Part shown: positions 35,001 to 43,952 of the stretch, piece after piece
Position numbering within the stretch: the stretch's first letter is position 1
How the letters are laid out: each line of letters opens with the position of its first letter
DNA from: Methanobacteriota archaeon
GTDB taxonomy: Archaea > Thermoplasmatota > Poseidoniia > Poseidoniales > Poseidoniaceae
Reading direction: 5' to 3'
Assembly (NCBI GenBank): GCA_002706065.1
Contig: PAJM01000003.1
Span: 10,226 to 68,247, forward strand
Length of the DNA stretch: 58,022 bases
Notes under the pieces: model-generated
What the model saw: only the letters and a program-made list of their open reading frames with translations
Databases searched by the model: none
What the model was told of the DNA's origin: nothing
Position numbers and translations under genes: made by a program

Positions 35001-35911
35001 CCTTCATCCCCAAGCAGGGCATCGATTTGCTTCTGAATTTCCCCTATACGGTCATCCAATTCGACCAATTTCTTACTTCCTGCCTTGACCTGTTCTTCGA
35101 GAATGGACGCTTCTTCTGCAAAGCGCAGCTGTTCAGCAATTTGATGCTCCAATTCCATCCCAAGACTTGCGAACATGGCCTGGTAACGCTGTGATCGTGA
35201 AGTCGTAAGTTCGTCTGTGATGGATTGTGCCTTCATTGCGATTTTACGCTCTTGCTCCAGTTCGTTGAGTCGAACCTGCTGTTCTTCCTGAAGCATACCA
35301 ATGCGTTCAATATAGGAATCAACGCTTTCTTTCTGCTTTTTTGCTTTCCGAATTTCGTCATCGTATGATGTAACACCTGCAACGCCATCCAAGACCTTTC
35401 GACGTTCAATCGGCGTCATTCGTGCAAGTCCTGTTACATCTCCTTGGAGAACAATGTTGTAGCCATCGGGACGGGCGTTTGCAGCGTTCAGGAGGCGATG
35501 AAATGATTTCTGTGAGGAGTCCTCTCCATCGAGCAAATACGTGGAAACGACATTGTCCGAAGCCGTCAGACGGATTTGCCGTGTCATGCGGACTTCATCG
35601 TTCTCAAGCGGCAGCCGTCGACGGCCATTGGAAAGTACTGGGTTGCCAAAAACAAGTGTCACCGTGCAACCTCGTGCAGGCTTGTACCCTTCCGCTCCGT
35701 TGAAGATGAGCTGCTTCGTATTTTGAGCACGAATCGTTCTGGTTGATTTAGGACCGAGAACAAATTGAATTGCATCACCACAATTGGACTTCCCTGAACC
35801 GTTTGGCCCAGTGATTGCAGAGAAACCACGATCGAGGGGGATGACGACTTCGCCGCGAAATGATTTGAAGTTCTCCATCTCCAACGCTTTTAGAAACATC
35901 CCAATCCCCAT
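32030..35911 (-). CDS. smc: Chromosome segregation SMC ATPase
   Basis: 1293 residues. Head N-half: FKSFRGEVVIPL, Walker A TGPNGSGKSNCGDAIQF and Q-loop VVLQGDVTG. Long coiled coils (about 170-510 and 680-1010) flank a hinge (about 515-675) with the Gly-rich motifs GGAMTSVVVDSDE, RAGGKAMM and GGAMVGGS. Head C-half: signature LSGGEQSVAALALIFAIQ and Walker B FYYFDEVDQNLD. A C-terminal acidic extension of ~100 residues follows the usual end. Compacts and segregates the chromosome. Start: ATG 35911, or ATG 35899 with GGGATTGGG just upstream giving MFLKALEMENFKSF, closer to the family norm. Confidence 0.95.
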   Translation of the reverse strand: MGIGMFLKALEMENFKSFRGEVVIPLDRGFSAITGPNGSGKSNCGDAIQFVLGPKSTRTIRAQNTKQLIFNGAEGYKPARGCTVTLVFGNPVLSNGRRRLPLENDEVRMTRQIRLTASDNVVSTYLLDGEDSSQKSFHRLLNAANARPDGYNIVLQGDVTGLARMTPIERRKVLDGVAGVTSYDDEIRKAKKQKESVDSYIERIGMLQEEQQVRLNELEQERKIAMKAQSITDELTTSRSQRYQAMFASLGMELEHQIAEQLRFAEEASILEEQVKAGSKKLVELDDRIGEIQKQIDALLGDEGDGLSAAIHDLRVQIDRDKDRIEDSHQANIDDGHEREQVLERYEEAEAALNALLEEATTSQNQMEEAQTMLDEAQSEEAAVRALLEGSGKNHAELNRALSEAIEALDKAKQAVAAAQSDVDRTAAQAELVEANLSKAQETAEESRLELEEKEAEFNELSGGKKIDRSSLTQNILDAERSESRLLEEAGAVERKMTETERQLRTARAELENKSNSKGMAGGAAAILGARDRGEIKGIIGTIAELCAPIDSEHETALATAFGGAMTSVVVDSDEVAAQAIRWLAQRKAGRATFLPLNKLSTSRAGGKAMMVARKPGVVGFAYELLEYDPRIDTAIKFALRNTLIVQNMDIARQNMGGVRLVTMRGDVTEAGGAMVGGSRIRMSVSFGGGIAGAKEVERLTAEIERLRLISDTVSAALADVRKEQQSLRQQINELANEDGAIRRETLRAEVTTFKRAHSKNIGSVEGLKADLQRLETLASTQLEALDETESKVADAEIFRASAQTALEDASPQHLKDRLHECTVKRTQAEGIRSNAEVSLRSISERKNLLTSTVSGEKERLVQIDTAVAKRTEQADILKESVAENETILAEKEAERAQFLEENKGLEDERIELVEERASLNSTLTQKASQARSHRTLSTEFERTIQAKRQELHELEMEMQTMGIEPVEDGIALDSVGDIDRRIRHLERRLEQFGAVNMRAIEQYDAVEQRLSEMEGDFKKLQDRKKHLLDVAERLEEQRKVRLIDVLEKVNENFKKVYKSLSNGGRGELYLENKEEPFKGGLELWAQPKGKSSNVTRHQLSGGEQSVAALALIFAIQDYDPSPFYYFDEVDQNLDSVNAECIAKMCRERSKAAQFIMVTLRKVSLQLADHHIGITHGGDGCSRRIIDFDQEQAIALGEQALKEAESAVAKNAQRAKEEQATLAEMPRVPDALPAPQSLGGLLKHMEEDESMASLAERTAETNEDIEERSSLVEALSESESEGPSVEDSIELEE

Positions 35912-35913
35912 TC

Positions 35914-35935
35914 GGTCAAATGTGACCTTAGGTCA
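35914..35935. promoter_or_regulatory. Triple GGTCA operator-like repeat at smc start
   Basis: GGTCA (35914-35918), TGACC (35923-35927) and GGTCA (35931-35935) form two overlapping inverted repeats with spacers of 4 and 3 bases. They lie between the predicted smc transcription start and its first ATG, where a bound protein would block transcription. Confidence 0.5.
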
Positions 35936-35954
35936 AACACCGTACGTCGAGGAC

Positions 35955-35962
35955 ATTTAAAC
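35955..35962 (-). promoter_or_regulatory. TATA-like element of smc operon
   Basis: Minus-strand GTTTAAAT centred at about 35958 predicts transcription from near 35932, giving a leader of roughly 20-33 bases before the two candidate smc start codons. Confidence 0.45.
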
Positions 35963-36023
35963 AATCGGTTGATTATGCGTCGGTGCACATCGTTTTCGGG
36001 GTCGGAAAAATATGCCGTTTTAT

Positions 36024-36782
36024 TCAAACAACGCCTGTCTTCCCGCACTCTTTGCACCCACCGCCTTTGCAAAATGGGCACGTCGCCCGTACCTTGGGTG
36101 AGTTTCGCGTACGGAACGGCATGAGGTTCGCATCTCGGTCGATGAGACGACTTCGACGAGAGAGGCCTTGTTGTGAGGCCGACATCGAGCGTGCCTTTTC
36201 GTTGAACGCACGTTGTACGCGTCGTTCTTTGTCACGCTCACTTTCAAGTCGCTGATAGTTTTCTTCGAACTCTGAAAGTTCGTATTTCGGCCCTCGCATC
36301 AGCATTGTACCGATGACTGCGAAGATGATTTGCACCATCCAAGGAGGAAATGGAAGCGGCGTGATATCGGCAATGCTTTCAGAGTTCGCAGATGTAGGGA
36401 GTGCCTGAAAACGATCCAAAATCGCAAGAAAGAACAACACTGCACCTGAAATGAACATCACTCGTCGAATACGCCTTGCAAGGCGCGGGTCAGAGGGCAT
36501 TCGGAAACGACCAGCAGTTACGATGAGAATACCCCAGAACAGCAAAAGGATATCCGCAGTACCCCAGGTTCCTTTCTCACTCAAACAAAACGCAGTTCCG
36601 GTTTCTTGTATTTCTTTCTCCATTTCAGGTATTGTACATCCTGGATCAGCAAGTCGGATGACGTCGAGTCGAGCAGTTCCTGCGCCTTCAACGACGTTCT
36701 CTGCAACGATTCCGAAGTGAACGTTTGCTATGACGAAAACGATTGTTGCGAGCCCAAGTAAGGCAATGAGTTTCCGCAACAT
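36024..36782 (-). CDS. Membrane protein with C-terminal zinc knuckle
   Basis: 252 residues from ATG 36782. Membrane helices at about 5-25, 78-98 and 112-132, and one near 150-168. A cytoplasmic basic coiled region (EENYQRLESERDKERR...) leads to a C-terminal CPFCKGGGCKECGKTG: two C-x-x-C pairs in the DnaJ-type CxxCxGxG arrangement, likely binding one zinc. Two Cys in the external loop (GCTIP, TAFCLS) may form a disulfide. Function unknown. The longer frame starts with TTG codons; the ATG is preferred because a TATA-like CTATTTGT lies 26 bases upstream. It is the gene before smc on the same strand. Confidence 0.65.
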   Translation of the reverse strand: MLRKLIALLGLATIVFVIANVHFGIVAENVVEGAGTARLDVIRLADPGCTIPEMEKEIQETGTAFCLSEKGTWGTADILLLFWGILIVTAGRFRMPSDPRLARRIRRVMFISGAVLFFLAILDRFQALPTSANSESIADITPLPFPPWMVQIIFAVIGTMLMRGPKYELSEFEENYQRLESERDKERRVQRAFNEKARSMSASQQGLSRRSRLIDRDANLMPFRTRNSPKVRATCPFCKGGGCKECGKTGVV

Positions 36783-36803
36783 GGTGTTGGCAAGAATCAA
36801 CAA

Positions 36804-36811
36804 CAAATAGC
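36804..36811 (-). promoter_or_regulatory. TATA-like element of zinc-knuckle membrane protein gene
   Basis: Minus-strand CTATTTGT centred 26 bases before ATG 36782; no ribosome-binding site, consistent with leaderless initiation. Confidence 0.35.
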
Positions 36812-36864
36812 CCTATCGCTGGACGAACCGATGTCATCAAGAACAAACAGCCACTGGCTGGTAT

Positions 36865-38469
36865 ATGCCTCGTGTTCTCATCATAGGCACAGGCATTGCC
36901 GGCCTGTTCGCAGCCTTGCGTCTCGCAAACGAAGGTTTTGAGATTGAGATCATCACAAAACAACGACCAAAGGACTCGTCCACGAACTGGGCACAAGGAG
37001 GAATTGCAGCCATTCTTGACAAAACAAACCTCGAAGAAATCGATGGACACATCAAGGATACGCTCGATGCTGGAGACGGTTTGTGCAATGAAGAAATTGT
37101 CCGATTGGTTGTTGAAGAAGCCGGAGGGCGAATACGGGATTTGCTTTCGATCGGTGTCGAATTTGAAAAGAATCAGAAGGGTGAATTTCAACTTGCACAG
37201 GAAGGTGGCCACTCTTCAAGACGGATTCTTCACGCTAAAGATGCAACTGGAAAGGAAATTGAGCGCGCCCTTACATCAGCTGCACAAGAGCATCAACGAA
37301 TCACGATGCGTCCGAATACCTTGGCAATCGACCTCATTCAACGAGAACATGGAGCGCCAGAAAAGGGAGTTTGTGGCGTCTGGGCGCTTGACCAAGAAAC
37401 CAACGAAGTCATGACCATTCAAGGAGATGCAGTCATCCTTGCCACTGGAGGTGCAGGCCAGCTGTGGGAGAAGACAACCAACCCATCAGTGTCAACCGGC
37501 GATGGCATTGCAATGGCCTATAGAACAGGAGCTTCCATCGTCAATATGGCCTTCGTACAATTTCATCCAACAGCCCTTGTTGTTGATGGTGAGCGACCAT
37601 TTCTCATTACAGAGGCCTTGCGCGGGGAGGGGGCAATTCTCCTCGATCGAGAAGGCTATGCGTCGTGGAAATCAAGCGGAGTCAGCGACCCCTCTTCATT
37701 TTCGTTCACGTTGCAAGCATCCTCGCTGGGTTCAATGGCAACCCGAGATGTTGTAGCACGCGCCATCGACCAGCGGTGTGCCGAATCAGGTGCTTCGCAT
37801 GTGTACCTCGTCACAGAACATCTGGACAAAGCACATCTGGATGGACGATTTCCAATGATTTCCAACCGTCTGCGCAAGGACGGCCTTGAGCTTGGAATTG
37901 ATCCCCTTCCTGTAGCACCAGCTGCACACTACATCGTTGGAGGCATCCAAGTGGATGATGTGGGTTCTGCACTTCTCAAACACACGGAGAAGGCGATTCC
38001 TGGTTTGTTTGCAATTGGAGAGGTTGCTTGCACTGGAATGCATGGTGCCAACAGACTTGCCTCGAACAGCCTACTCGAAGCGGTGGTGTTTGCCCACCGA
38101 TGCTCCTCGCACCTTATCGATCAGGGAATCCTCGGAATCAATGCATCTCCCCCAAACTGGCGTTCGGATGGTTTGCATAAACTTCGAGAACATGGACCTA
38201 TTGCTCATGATCGAGCAGCATTGAACCAAACCATGCGCTTTGAAGTTGGAGTTTCAAGACGTTTTTCTCGATTGGAGCGAGCCATCAGACGACTCCGTTT
38301 GTTGGAGAAAGAAATCGACGTCATTTGGAAATCGAGCCTCCCTAGTCGGGAAATTGTGGAACTGCGAAACATGATTCTTGTTGGAATACTTGTCGCCGAG
38401 GATGCAATCACACGCCAGGAAAACAGGGGACTGCATTTCAACAAAGACCTTATCGAAGATGTTGAATGA
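36865..38469 (+). CDS. nadB: L-aspartate oxidase
   Basis: 534-residue flavoprotein that oxidises L-aspartate to iminoaspartate, first step of de novo NAD synthesis. FAD site VLIIGTGIAGLFAALRLA at the N-terminus; SSTNWAQGGIAAI; the substrate loop FVQFHPTALV; the TEALRGEGAIL active-site segment; and EVACTGMHGANRLASNSLLEAVVFAHR near residue 390. The C-terminal helical domain (about 425-534) is complete. This arrangement (Q-G-G-I-A rather than a His-linked FAD site) favours NadB over succinate dehydrogenase flavoprotein. Quinolinate synthase (nadA) and nadC are not in the window. Overlaps the convergent reductase gene by 20 bases. Confidence 0.93.
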   Translation: MPRVLIIGTGIAGLFAALRLANEGFEIEIITKQRPKDSSTNWAQGGIAAILDKTNLEEIDGHIKDTLDAGDGLCNEEIVRLVVEEAGGRIRDLLSIGVEFEKNQKGEFQLAQEGGHSSRRILHAKDATGKEIERALTSAAQEHQRITMRPNTLAIDLIQREHGAPEKGVCGVWALDQETNEVMTIQGDAVILATGGAGQLWEKTTNPSVSTGDGIAMAYRTGASIVNMAFVQFHPTALVVDGERPFLITEALRGEGAILLDREGYASWKSSGVSDPSSFSFTLQASSLGSMATRDVVARAIDQRCAESGASHVYLVTEHLDKAHLDGRFPMISNRLRKDGLELGIDPLPVAPAAHYIVGGIQVDDVGSALLKHTEKAIPGLFAIGEVACTGMHGANRLASNSLLEAVVFAHRCSSHLIDQGILGINASPPNWRSDGLHKLREHGPIAHDRAALNQTMRFEVGVSRRFSRLERAIRRLRLLEKEIDVIWKSSLPSREIVELRNMILVGILVAEDAITRQENRGLHFNKDLIEDVE

Positions 38470-39376
38470 CGGATGAAAGCATTTGATTGAGTGGCGTTGG
38501 AAGACCAAGCATTTCTCCACGGCGACAAATCTCTTGATTGAGAGCATTGATTTCTGTTTCCCGACCTGCTCGGATGTCTTGCAACATTGAGCAATAATTG
38601 TTCTTCGTCTTCTCAAGAACATCACGTAATCGATCGATTAAAAATTCATTTGATTCAAGTTGAACTCCCCCTGCACGGGCAATTCGAGCACCTTCAAGCA
38701 TGACAGATACCGCAGATTCAAACAAGGATGGTTCCAGTAATGCACCATTCTCCTTCCCCAATATTCCCGCAATCGGATTGATGGCGATGTTCAACAGCAT
38801 TTTGTTCCAAAGCATCACGCGACCATGTTCATTCCATTGAGGGTTCAATTCCGCATCCGATAGCACATCGAGGAATGGAAGAACTGCCGCCTCATCATGC
38901 GAATCGATGAATGGCCCGATGGAAACATCTCCTCTTCCTGCCCAGTGAACAAGACCAGCTTGAGGACGGTACGCTCCATGAGTCGTGGTTGCTGCTAGGA
39001 CACGATGCGATCCAAACGCATGCACCAAGCGTTCTTCATGACCCAGCCCATTGGCTAAGGTACAAACAAGTCCATCTTGCTTCAGTAGATAGCGCGCAAC
39101 CTCCAAATGGTGATCGAACGCTGAAGATTTCCCAGTCATGAGAAGAACATCACAGGATGATTGCACTGAATCAGGTAGAGATTGTTCCTCAAGCAACACT
39201 TCCCACCGATTCGATTGAACTTGTACATCCACCAGCCCCTCAAGGCGTAATCCATCAACAGTTAGGTGAGCAGCGTGAAGGCCTCGACCAAACAGGAGCA
39301 AATCACATGAGGTTTGAGATAAACATCCTGCAATGAGCGACCCGATTGAACCAGCGCCCACAATGCCAATTCTCAA
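38450..39376 (-). CDS. panE: 2-dehydropantoate 2-reductase family protein, TTG start
   Basis: 308 residues. Rossmann site RIGIVGAGSIGSLIAGCLS begins at residue 2, so the TTG at 39376 must be the start; it overlaps the preceding gene's stop (TTGA). Conserved catalytic Lys and Asn in MLWNKMLLNIAINPIAGIL, and Ser/Glu-rich C-terminal helices (MLQDIRAGRETEINALNQEI, the ketopantoate reductase signature). Reduces ketopantoate to pantoate for CoA synthesis, using NADPH or, in some archaea, NADH. The broader ApbA/PanE family includes other 2-oxoacid reductases, so substrate is probable rather than certain. Confidence 0.85.
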   Translation of the reverse strand: MRIGIVGAGSIGSLIAGCLSQTSCDLLLFGRGLHAAHLTVDGLRLEGLVDVQVQSNRWEVLLEEQSLPDSVQSSCDVLLMTGKSSAFDHHLEVARYLLKQDGLVCTLANGLGHEERLVHAFGSHRVLAATTTHGAYRPQAGLVHWAGRGDVSIGPFIDSHDEAAVLPFLDVLSDAELNPQWNEHGRVMLWNKMLLNIAINPIAGILGKENGALLEPSLFESAVSVMLEGARIARAGGVQLESNEFLIDRLRDVLEKTKNNYCSMLQDIRAGRETEINALNQEICRRGEMLGLPTPLNQMLSSVIQHLR

Positions 39377-41850
39377 GATTCAGCCTCCAAATAAGCACCA
39401 AAGGTAATGAGAATCGCACCATCTTGATGCGTCAGTTGGTACGTATTGATGAGTGATGATGGAACTTCAAGAGTTACATTGTTCCAGCCAGAGGAAAGGG
39501 TGTCCGGTAGCTCACTTAAATCCCAAGCCCCGTCTCCAAATGTGGCATGACGTAGTACAACGTCTGCTGCATTACTGTTGTACAACACGACTTCGAGTTG
39601 GTTGGTCGTTGCCGTCATTGGAACATCCCACAATCGGAAAGCCTCGTTGTTGTGATACACTACGAGATCGGGCCCTTCTTGGACAGTAAATTTGGTTGGG
39701 GTGTAGTCGTCTTGGTTGCAGAAAATGTACGTATCATCTTCAAATTTAACGAGAAGACGTTGATTCTCAACAATAGGTTCATCCATTGATGGCACTTTTT
39801 TATCCCCCTCAATGCTCAAATCCCATGTCCAGTTTTCCTTTTTGTCACCACTCGGAATGCCTCTATTACTTTCCACACAGAATGTTTCGTTTTCTTGATA
39901 CATCGTACCATTGCTATCAAACGGAACGCCCCAGGGATGATGTTCATCGATGATCCAACCGCTTTCCGACGCAGAAACGACATGCGGCCAAGTTGAATCA
40001 AAGCCAACAGTGAATGATGCATTTCCAATCTCAACCGTTCCTAACAGCGAACGTGCAGTGTATGGTAGGGCTTTGTCGACACCGTCCATGCAGACCGTTT
40101 TGTCATTCGAGGAAAGGGTAGAGGTCAATCCGGCTTGTCCATCCAACCACATGAAAGGCAACCATTCAGGTCCTAATTCAGGGAACGATATGTTGGCCTC
40201 AAAGGTGTCCTCTACATGGATATCCAAACATGCCAAGACCTCTTCATCGGTTCGAACGTGATGCCACTCCGATCCGACAGAAGCGTTCAGGTCAGGATAA
40301 ATTGAACCTGTCTCTTGATGTGATGTTGCATCATCAAATTCGATGTCGATTTGATAATCAATGAATGTTGGATAAAAACTCAAATTCTCATGAGCAATCG
40401 TAAATTCAAACGATTTCGTTTCCCCTGGTTCTAAGACACCAGTGCATCTTAGATCTCCACATGACATCTCAGATGTCCATATCGAAGCACCAAGAATTTT
40501 CCCCGAGACGTCATAATCACGGTCCTCCATGGACGGATTTTCGATTGTGATCATCACTGAAGCATTCCATCCATCACTCAATGAGGCATATTGATCAGCA
40601 TCGAGAATGTACGTTGCATCGTCATCCCACCGTTCAACAGCCTCGACAGGAAATTGTGGAGGTATAGCGAAGAGGATTGCAACGAAAAGGACAATACCAA
40701 GTCGGCGATGATTGTCTTCAGTAAGTGGTCGATCACCATCCATGAGGACAGGTATTCGAGCGTCACCTCCCATGAACAGCAAGAGCGGAACGGCCACTGA
40801 AAGAACCGGTATCCATATTGTAAAACCATTAAACGCATCAAAAATGAAGAATGCTGCAGTAATGAGGAGCATAAACATGAGAATTTGTGTTCCCGAACTG
40901 CGGGCTTCTTGGACACCCATACGAGCAACGAGTAATCGCCCACCAGGGAACGTTGGAATGGGCAAGAGCAGCAACCATCCAACCAGTGTCAAAAAGCCTG
41001 CAGCAAAGAAGAACGGATGACCCCAATCAAGCGTTGTTTGGAATGTGAAATCAAAGATGCTGCTGATCAATTCAATCAAAAACGGTGGATTTGCTCGGAA
41101 TGGTTCTCCGGAAAGAGAATACGAATCGGGTGTAAAAATCAGACCAAGCGTCCAAAGAACAAATCCAGAGATGAGCAGAACAAGAGGGACGGAAATGGAA
41201 GTCCAAGCCAAGGATTTGCGATCAGGCCAAGGACGAGCATCCATCCGAGGTAATGTGGGTATGAAGAAAATGCCAAACGGCCAAATGAAATAGGATGTTG
41301 ACAATCCAGAGAAAAGCCAAAGCAGAACCGAAGGGTCAGGAATAGGGAGGATATGCCCACTACGCACTCCGAATCTTGCAGAGATTCGGGTTTGAACGAA
41401 TGAAGCAATGAGCAGCGTAAAGAGAATCGGGAAGGCAAATCCAATCATTGCATCAAGGTAGACGGATTCAGCAAACCAACCACCCGTTGGCCGTCCATTG
41501 TCCATCCAACGGACTGCAGAGAGAAGCAAGGTGATGACAGAGGCAGTCCACATGTAGAAATGTATTCTCGATCCTGGGAATTGGCGATGAGGAAGCGGCA
41601 AGGCCGTTAATTGGTTCACGTCTCCTCGGCGAAGACGAGCCATCCAGCCGAGTCGTTCAAGATAGTCGTTCAATTCACTGAATTTTGCCTCCAATTCATC
41701 GGATTCAACCTCCCATGTTGGCCAGAGGCCACCCACGTGCGAGCGGATTGAGAGATAGCGTCTGACAATCCCCTCAAGGAGTTCTTTCTGGTCCCAAGCA
41801 TCCTTGTGAACAGCGAGTGGAGTTTGTTGATTTTCTCCCACTTCAGTCAT
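39373..41850 (-). CDS. Membrane protein resembling an inactive M50 (site-2 protease) homologue
   Basis: 825 residues from ATG 41850 (the longer frame starts with TTG). N-terminal cytoplasmic helical part (to ~95), then about ten membrane helices to ~400, and a C-terminal external beta-rich region (~420-825) with many Asp, Ser and Trp. In the membrane part, HPFFFAAGFLTLVGW...LLPIPTFPGGR (about 278-305) matches the M50 second motif (HP-x-x-x-AG...NLLP-x-x-x-LDGGR) but the metal-binding Asp is Pro. The first motif position, ASFVQTRISARFGV (149-162), aligns with HExxH...ARxxGV and lacks both His and the Glu. Likely a non-proteolytic rhomboid-like pseudoenzyme or receptor. Homology is my inference. 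Confidence 0.6.
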   Translation of the reverse strand: MTEVGENQQTPLAVHKDAWDQKELLEGIVRRYLSIRSHVGGLWPTWEVESDELEAKFSELNDYLERLGWMARLRRGDVNQLTALPLPHRQFPGSRIHFYMWTASVITLLLSAVRWMDNGRPTGGWFAESVYLDAMIGFAFPILFTLLIASFVQTRISARFGVRSGHILPIPDPSVLLWLFSGLSTSYFIWPFGIFFIPTLPRMDARPWPDRKSLAWTSISVPLVLLISGFVLWTLGLIFTPDSYSLSGEPFRANPPFLIELISSIFDFTFQTTLDWGHPFFFAAGFLTLVGWLLLLPIPTFPGGRLLVARMGVQEARSSGTQILMFMLLITAAFFIFDAFNGFTIWIPVLSVAVPLLLFMGGDARIPVLMDGDRPLTEDNHRRLGIVLFVAILFAIPPQFPVEAVERWDDDATYILDADQYASLSDGWNASVMITIENPSMEDRDYDVSGKILGASIWTSEMSCGDLRCTGVLEPGETKSFEFTIAHENLSFYPTFIDYQIDIEFDDATSHQETGSIYPDLNASVGSEWHHVRTDEEVLACLDIHVEDTFEANISFPELGPEWLPFMWLDGQAGLTSTLSSNDKTVCMDGVDKALPYTARSLLGTVEIGNASFTVGFDSTWPHVVSASESGWIIDEHHPWGVPFDSNGTMYQENETFCVESNRGIPSGDKKENWTWDLSIEGDKKVPSMDEPIVENQRLLVKFEDDTYIFCNQDDYTPTKFTVQEGPDLVVYHNNEAFRLWDVPMTATTNQLEVVLYNSNAADVVLRHATFGDGAWDLSELPDTLSSGWNNVTLEVPSSLINTYQLTHQDGAILITFGAYLEAES

Positions 41851-41927
41851 ATTGTTGAGTCCCCCCAACGAGAACTGTACAGCCCTCCCACATCAATCAT
41901 GCCCTTTTTTCAGGGAGATGCGCAGGT

Positions 41928-42545
41928 TCACTTATTCTTGAACCGCTTGAGACGGAAAGTCTCTTCACGTTCCATTTCTTCAAGTCGAAGTTGGATGAAT
42001 ACCTTGGCTTCCTCCAACTCTGGAATGACCTTGAACTCAAGCGCGTTTACACGTCGCTTCGTTGCTTCGATTTCCTCGAGAAGGCGCTTCAGTGTTGCTT
42101 CCATTTCAGCAGCTGTGACGATTTTTTCAATCAGTTCACTGAAACTATCGCTTGCCTCATCAATGTACGGAGAAGAACCGATGAAACCGACACCGCGTTC
42201 CTCAAACGTTGACTTGAGGTTTGTTCCACTTACACTGGGAACAACAACTCCCATGATGTTGCGTCGCTCGACCTCAACCTCAGGATGGGCGCTGTTGGCA
42301 ATTGCAGCAGCTCGGACCGCAAGTCCACCTTCGATAGCGTTAGCAAGATCTATTCGTTGCTTTGCAAGGCGAAAGGCTTCAGTGATTTCTCGCTTGGCTT
42401 CAATCATTACCGCTAAGAGTTGTCGGAATTCGTGAAACAGACCATCTCGCTTCATCTTGAGAAGTTTGTATCCGTTCTTGGTTTGCTTGATGCGTCCCTT
42501 GAGTTTAATCAACTCGCTTCGGGTTGGTTTGATGTCAAGCGCCAT
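41928..42545 (-). CDS. atpD: A-type ATP synthase subunit D
   Basis: 205-residue coiled-coil central-stalk subunit. N-terminal signature IKPTRSELIKLKGRIKQTKNGYKLLKMKRD; second helix from ~130 to the end (EMEATLKRLLEEIEATKRRVNALE...), matching the two long antiparallel helices of subunit D. Rotates inside the A3B3 head with subunit F. Last gene of the operon, 16 bases after atpB. Confidence 0.95.
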   Translation of the reverse strand: MALDIKPTRSELIKLKGRIKQTKNGYKLLKMKRDGLFHEFRQLLAVMIEAKREITEAFRLAKQRIDLANAIEGGLAVRAAAIANSAHPEVEVERRNIMGVVVPSVSGTNLKSTFEERGVGFIGSSPYIDEASDSFSELIEKIVTAAEMEATLKRLLEEIEATKRRVNALEFKVIPELEEAKVFIQLRLEEMEREETFRLKRFKNK

Positions 42546-42561
42546 GGATTCACCTCAGGAT

Positions 42562-43941
42562 TCAAGCCTTGTTGTCTGGATGATACTTCTCAATCCACTT
42601 TTGGTCAAGACGAACGAGATACTTGGTATCAATGGATGACATCAATTCCCAGCAAAGGTCAAGCGTTTCATCAATGGAACGGTCCTCATCACGAGATTGA
42701 CGGAGGAAACGGTCTTCGAAAACACCTGAGAAGTCGAGCAATTGCTTGTCACGCTCGTTGAGTGCGTCTTCACCAACAATCGCTACCAGACCACGGAGTT
42801 CACGTCCTTGTGCGTAAGCTGCGTACATTTGGTCAGATACAGACTTGTGATCTTCACGGGTGGTGTCGGCACCGATACAGGAACCCATCAATCGAGAGAG
42901 AGATGGAAGAACGTTAATCGGCGGGTAGATACCCTGTTGGTGAAGTTCACGAGAAATAACAATCTGCCCTTCTGTGATGTATCCAGAGAGGTCAGGAATC
43001 GGGTGGGTAATATCATCACCAGGCATGGTCAGAATCGGGAATTGTGTAATTGATCCCTTCTTACCCTTGACAATTCCAGCACGCTCGTAGAGCATTGCAA
43101 GGTCAGTGTACATGTAACCAGGATAACCACGTCGTCCAGGAACTTCTTCACGAGCAGCACCAATTTGTCGAAGTGCGTCACAATAGTTGGTCATGTCTGT
43201 GTAGATGACCAGAACGTGGTAATCGTGTTCGAATGCAAGATATTCTGCAGCAGTCAGCGCAAGTCGAGGCGTAATGATTCGCTCGACTGCAGGGTCGTCA
43301 GCAAGGTTGACGAACAATGCAGCGTTCTCAAGCGCACCGGTTCGCTCAAGGTCAGAACGGAAGAAATTGTACTCTTCCGCTGTGATTCCCATCGCACAGA
43401 AAACAACAATGAATTGCTCATCGCTTCCCTTCAGTTTTGCTTGTCGGGCAATTTGGAGAGCAATGTCGTTGTGTGGAAGACCAGATGCCGAGAAAATCGG
43501 CAACTTTTGTCCACGAACGAGCGTTGTACAGCAATCAATAGCGGAGATTCCAGTTTGGATAAAATCGTGAGGGCTTTGACGGCTGAATGGGTTAATTGCA
43601 GCTCCGATAATGTCTGCGTTTTCTTCTGCAACAATATCAGGCCCACCGTCTCGAGGACGGCCTGCGCCGTCGAGAATTCGGCCAACAAGGTCCTTACTGA
43701 CGGGGAGTTTGAAAACGTCGCCCATGAAGGTGACACCAGCGGTTCGGTCAATCTTTGCAGTTCCTTCGAACACTTGGACGATGACAAGATCGTCGGATGT
43801 GTCGAGAACTTGTCCGTTCTTGAGGGAGCCATCTGCGAGACGGATGGTAACAATTTCACCAAATGCAACTGGTTCTGTCTTGTTCAAGAAAACCAATGGT
43901 CCCTTGACGTCGGTAATGGTTCGGTATTCTTTTCCTGTCAT
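42562..43941 (-). CDS. atpB: A-type ATP synthase subunit B
   Basis: 459-residue non-catalytic nucleotide-binding subunit. Seen: [16 protein letters not shown] at the N-terminus, [40 protein letters not shown] in place of a classic P-loop, [18 protein letters not shown], and the C-terminal [20 protein letters not shown]. All are diagnostic of the V/A-type B subunit. Forms the A3B3 hexamer with AtpA. 11 bases after atpA. Confidence 0.97.
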   Translation of the reverse strand: MTGKEYRTITDVKGPLVFLNKTEPVAFGEIVTIRLADGSLKNGQVLDTSDDLVIVQVFEGTAKIDRTAGVTFMGDVFKLPVSKDLVGRILDGAGRPRDGGPDIVAEENADIIGAAINPFSRQSPHDFIQTGISAIDCCTTLVRGQKLPIFSASGLPHNDIALQIARQAKLKGSDEQFIVVFCAMGITAEEYNFFRSDLERTGALENAALFVNLADDPAVERIITPRLALTAAEYLAFEHDYHVLVIYTDMTNYCDALRQIGAAREEVPGRRGYPGYMYTDLAMLYERAGIVKGKKGSITQFPILTMPGDDITHPIPDLSGYITEGQIVISRELHQQGIYPPINVLPSLSRLMGSCIGADTTREDHKSVSDQMYAAYAQGRELRGLVAIVGEDALNERDKQLLDFSGVFEDRFLRQSRDEDRSIDETLDLCWELMSSIDTKYLVRLDQKWIEKYHPDNKA

Positions 43942-43952
43942 GATATCACGTC

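Noticed and set aside
36865-38469. Succinate dehydrogenase/fumarate reductase flavoprotein
   Set aside because: The FAD-linking His and neighbouring iron-sulfur or membrane-anchor genes are absent; the motif order is that of L-aspartate oxidase.
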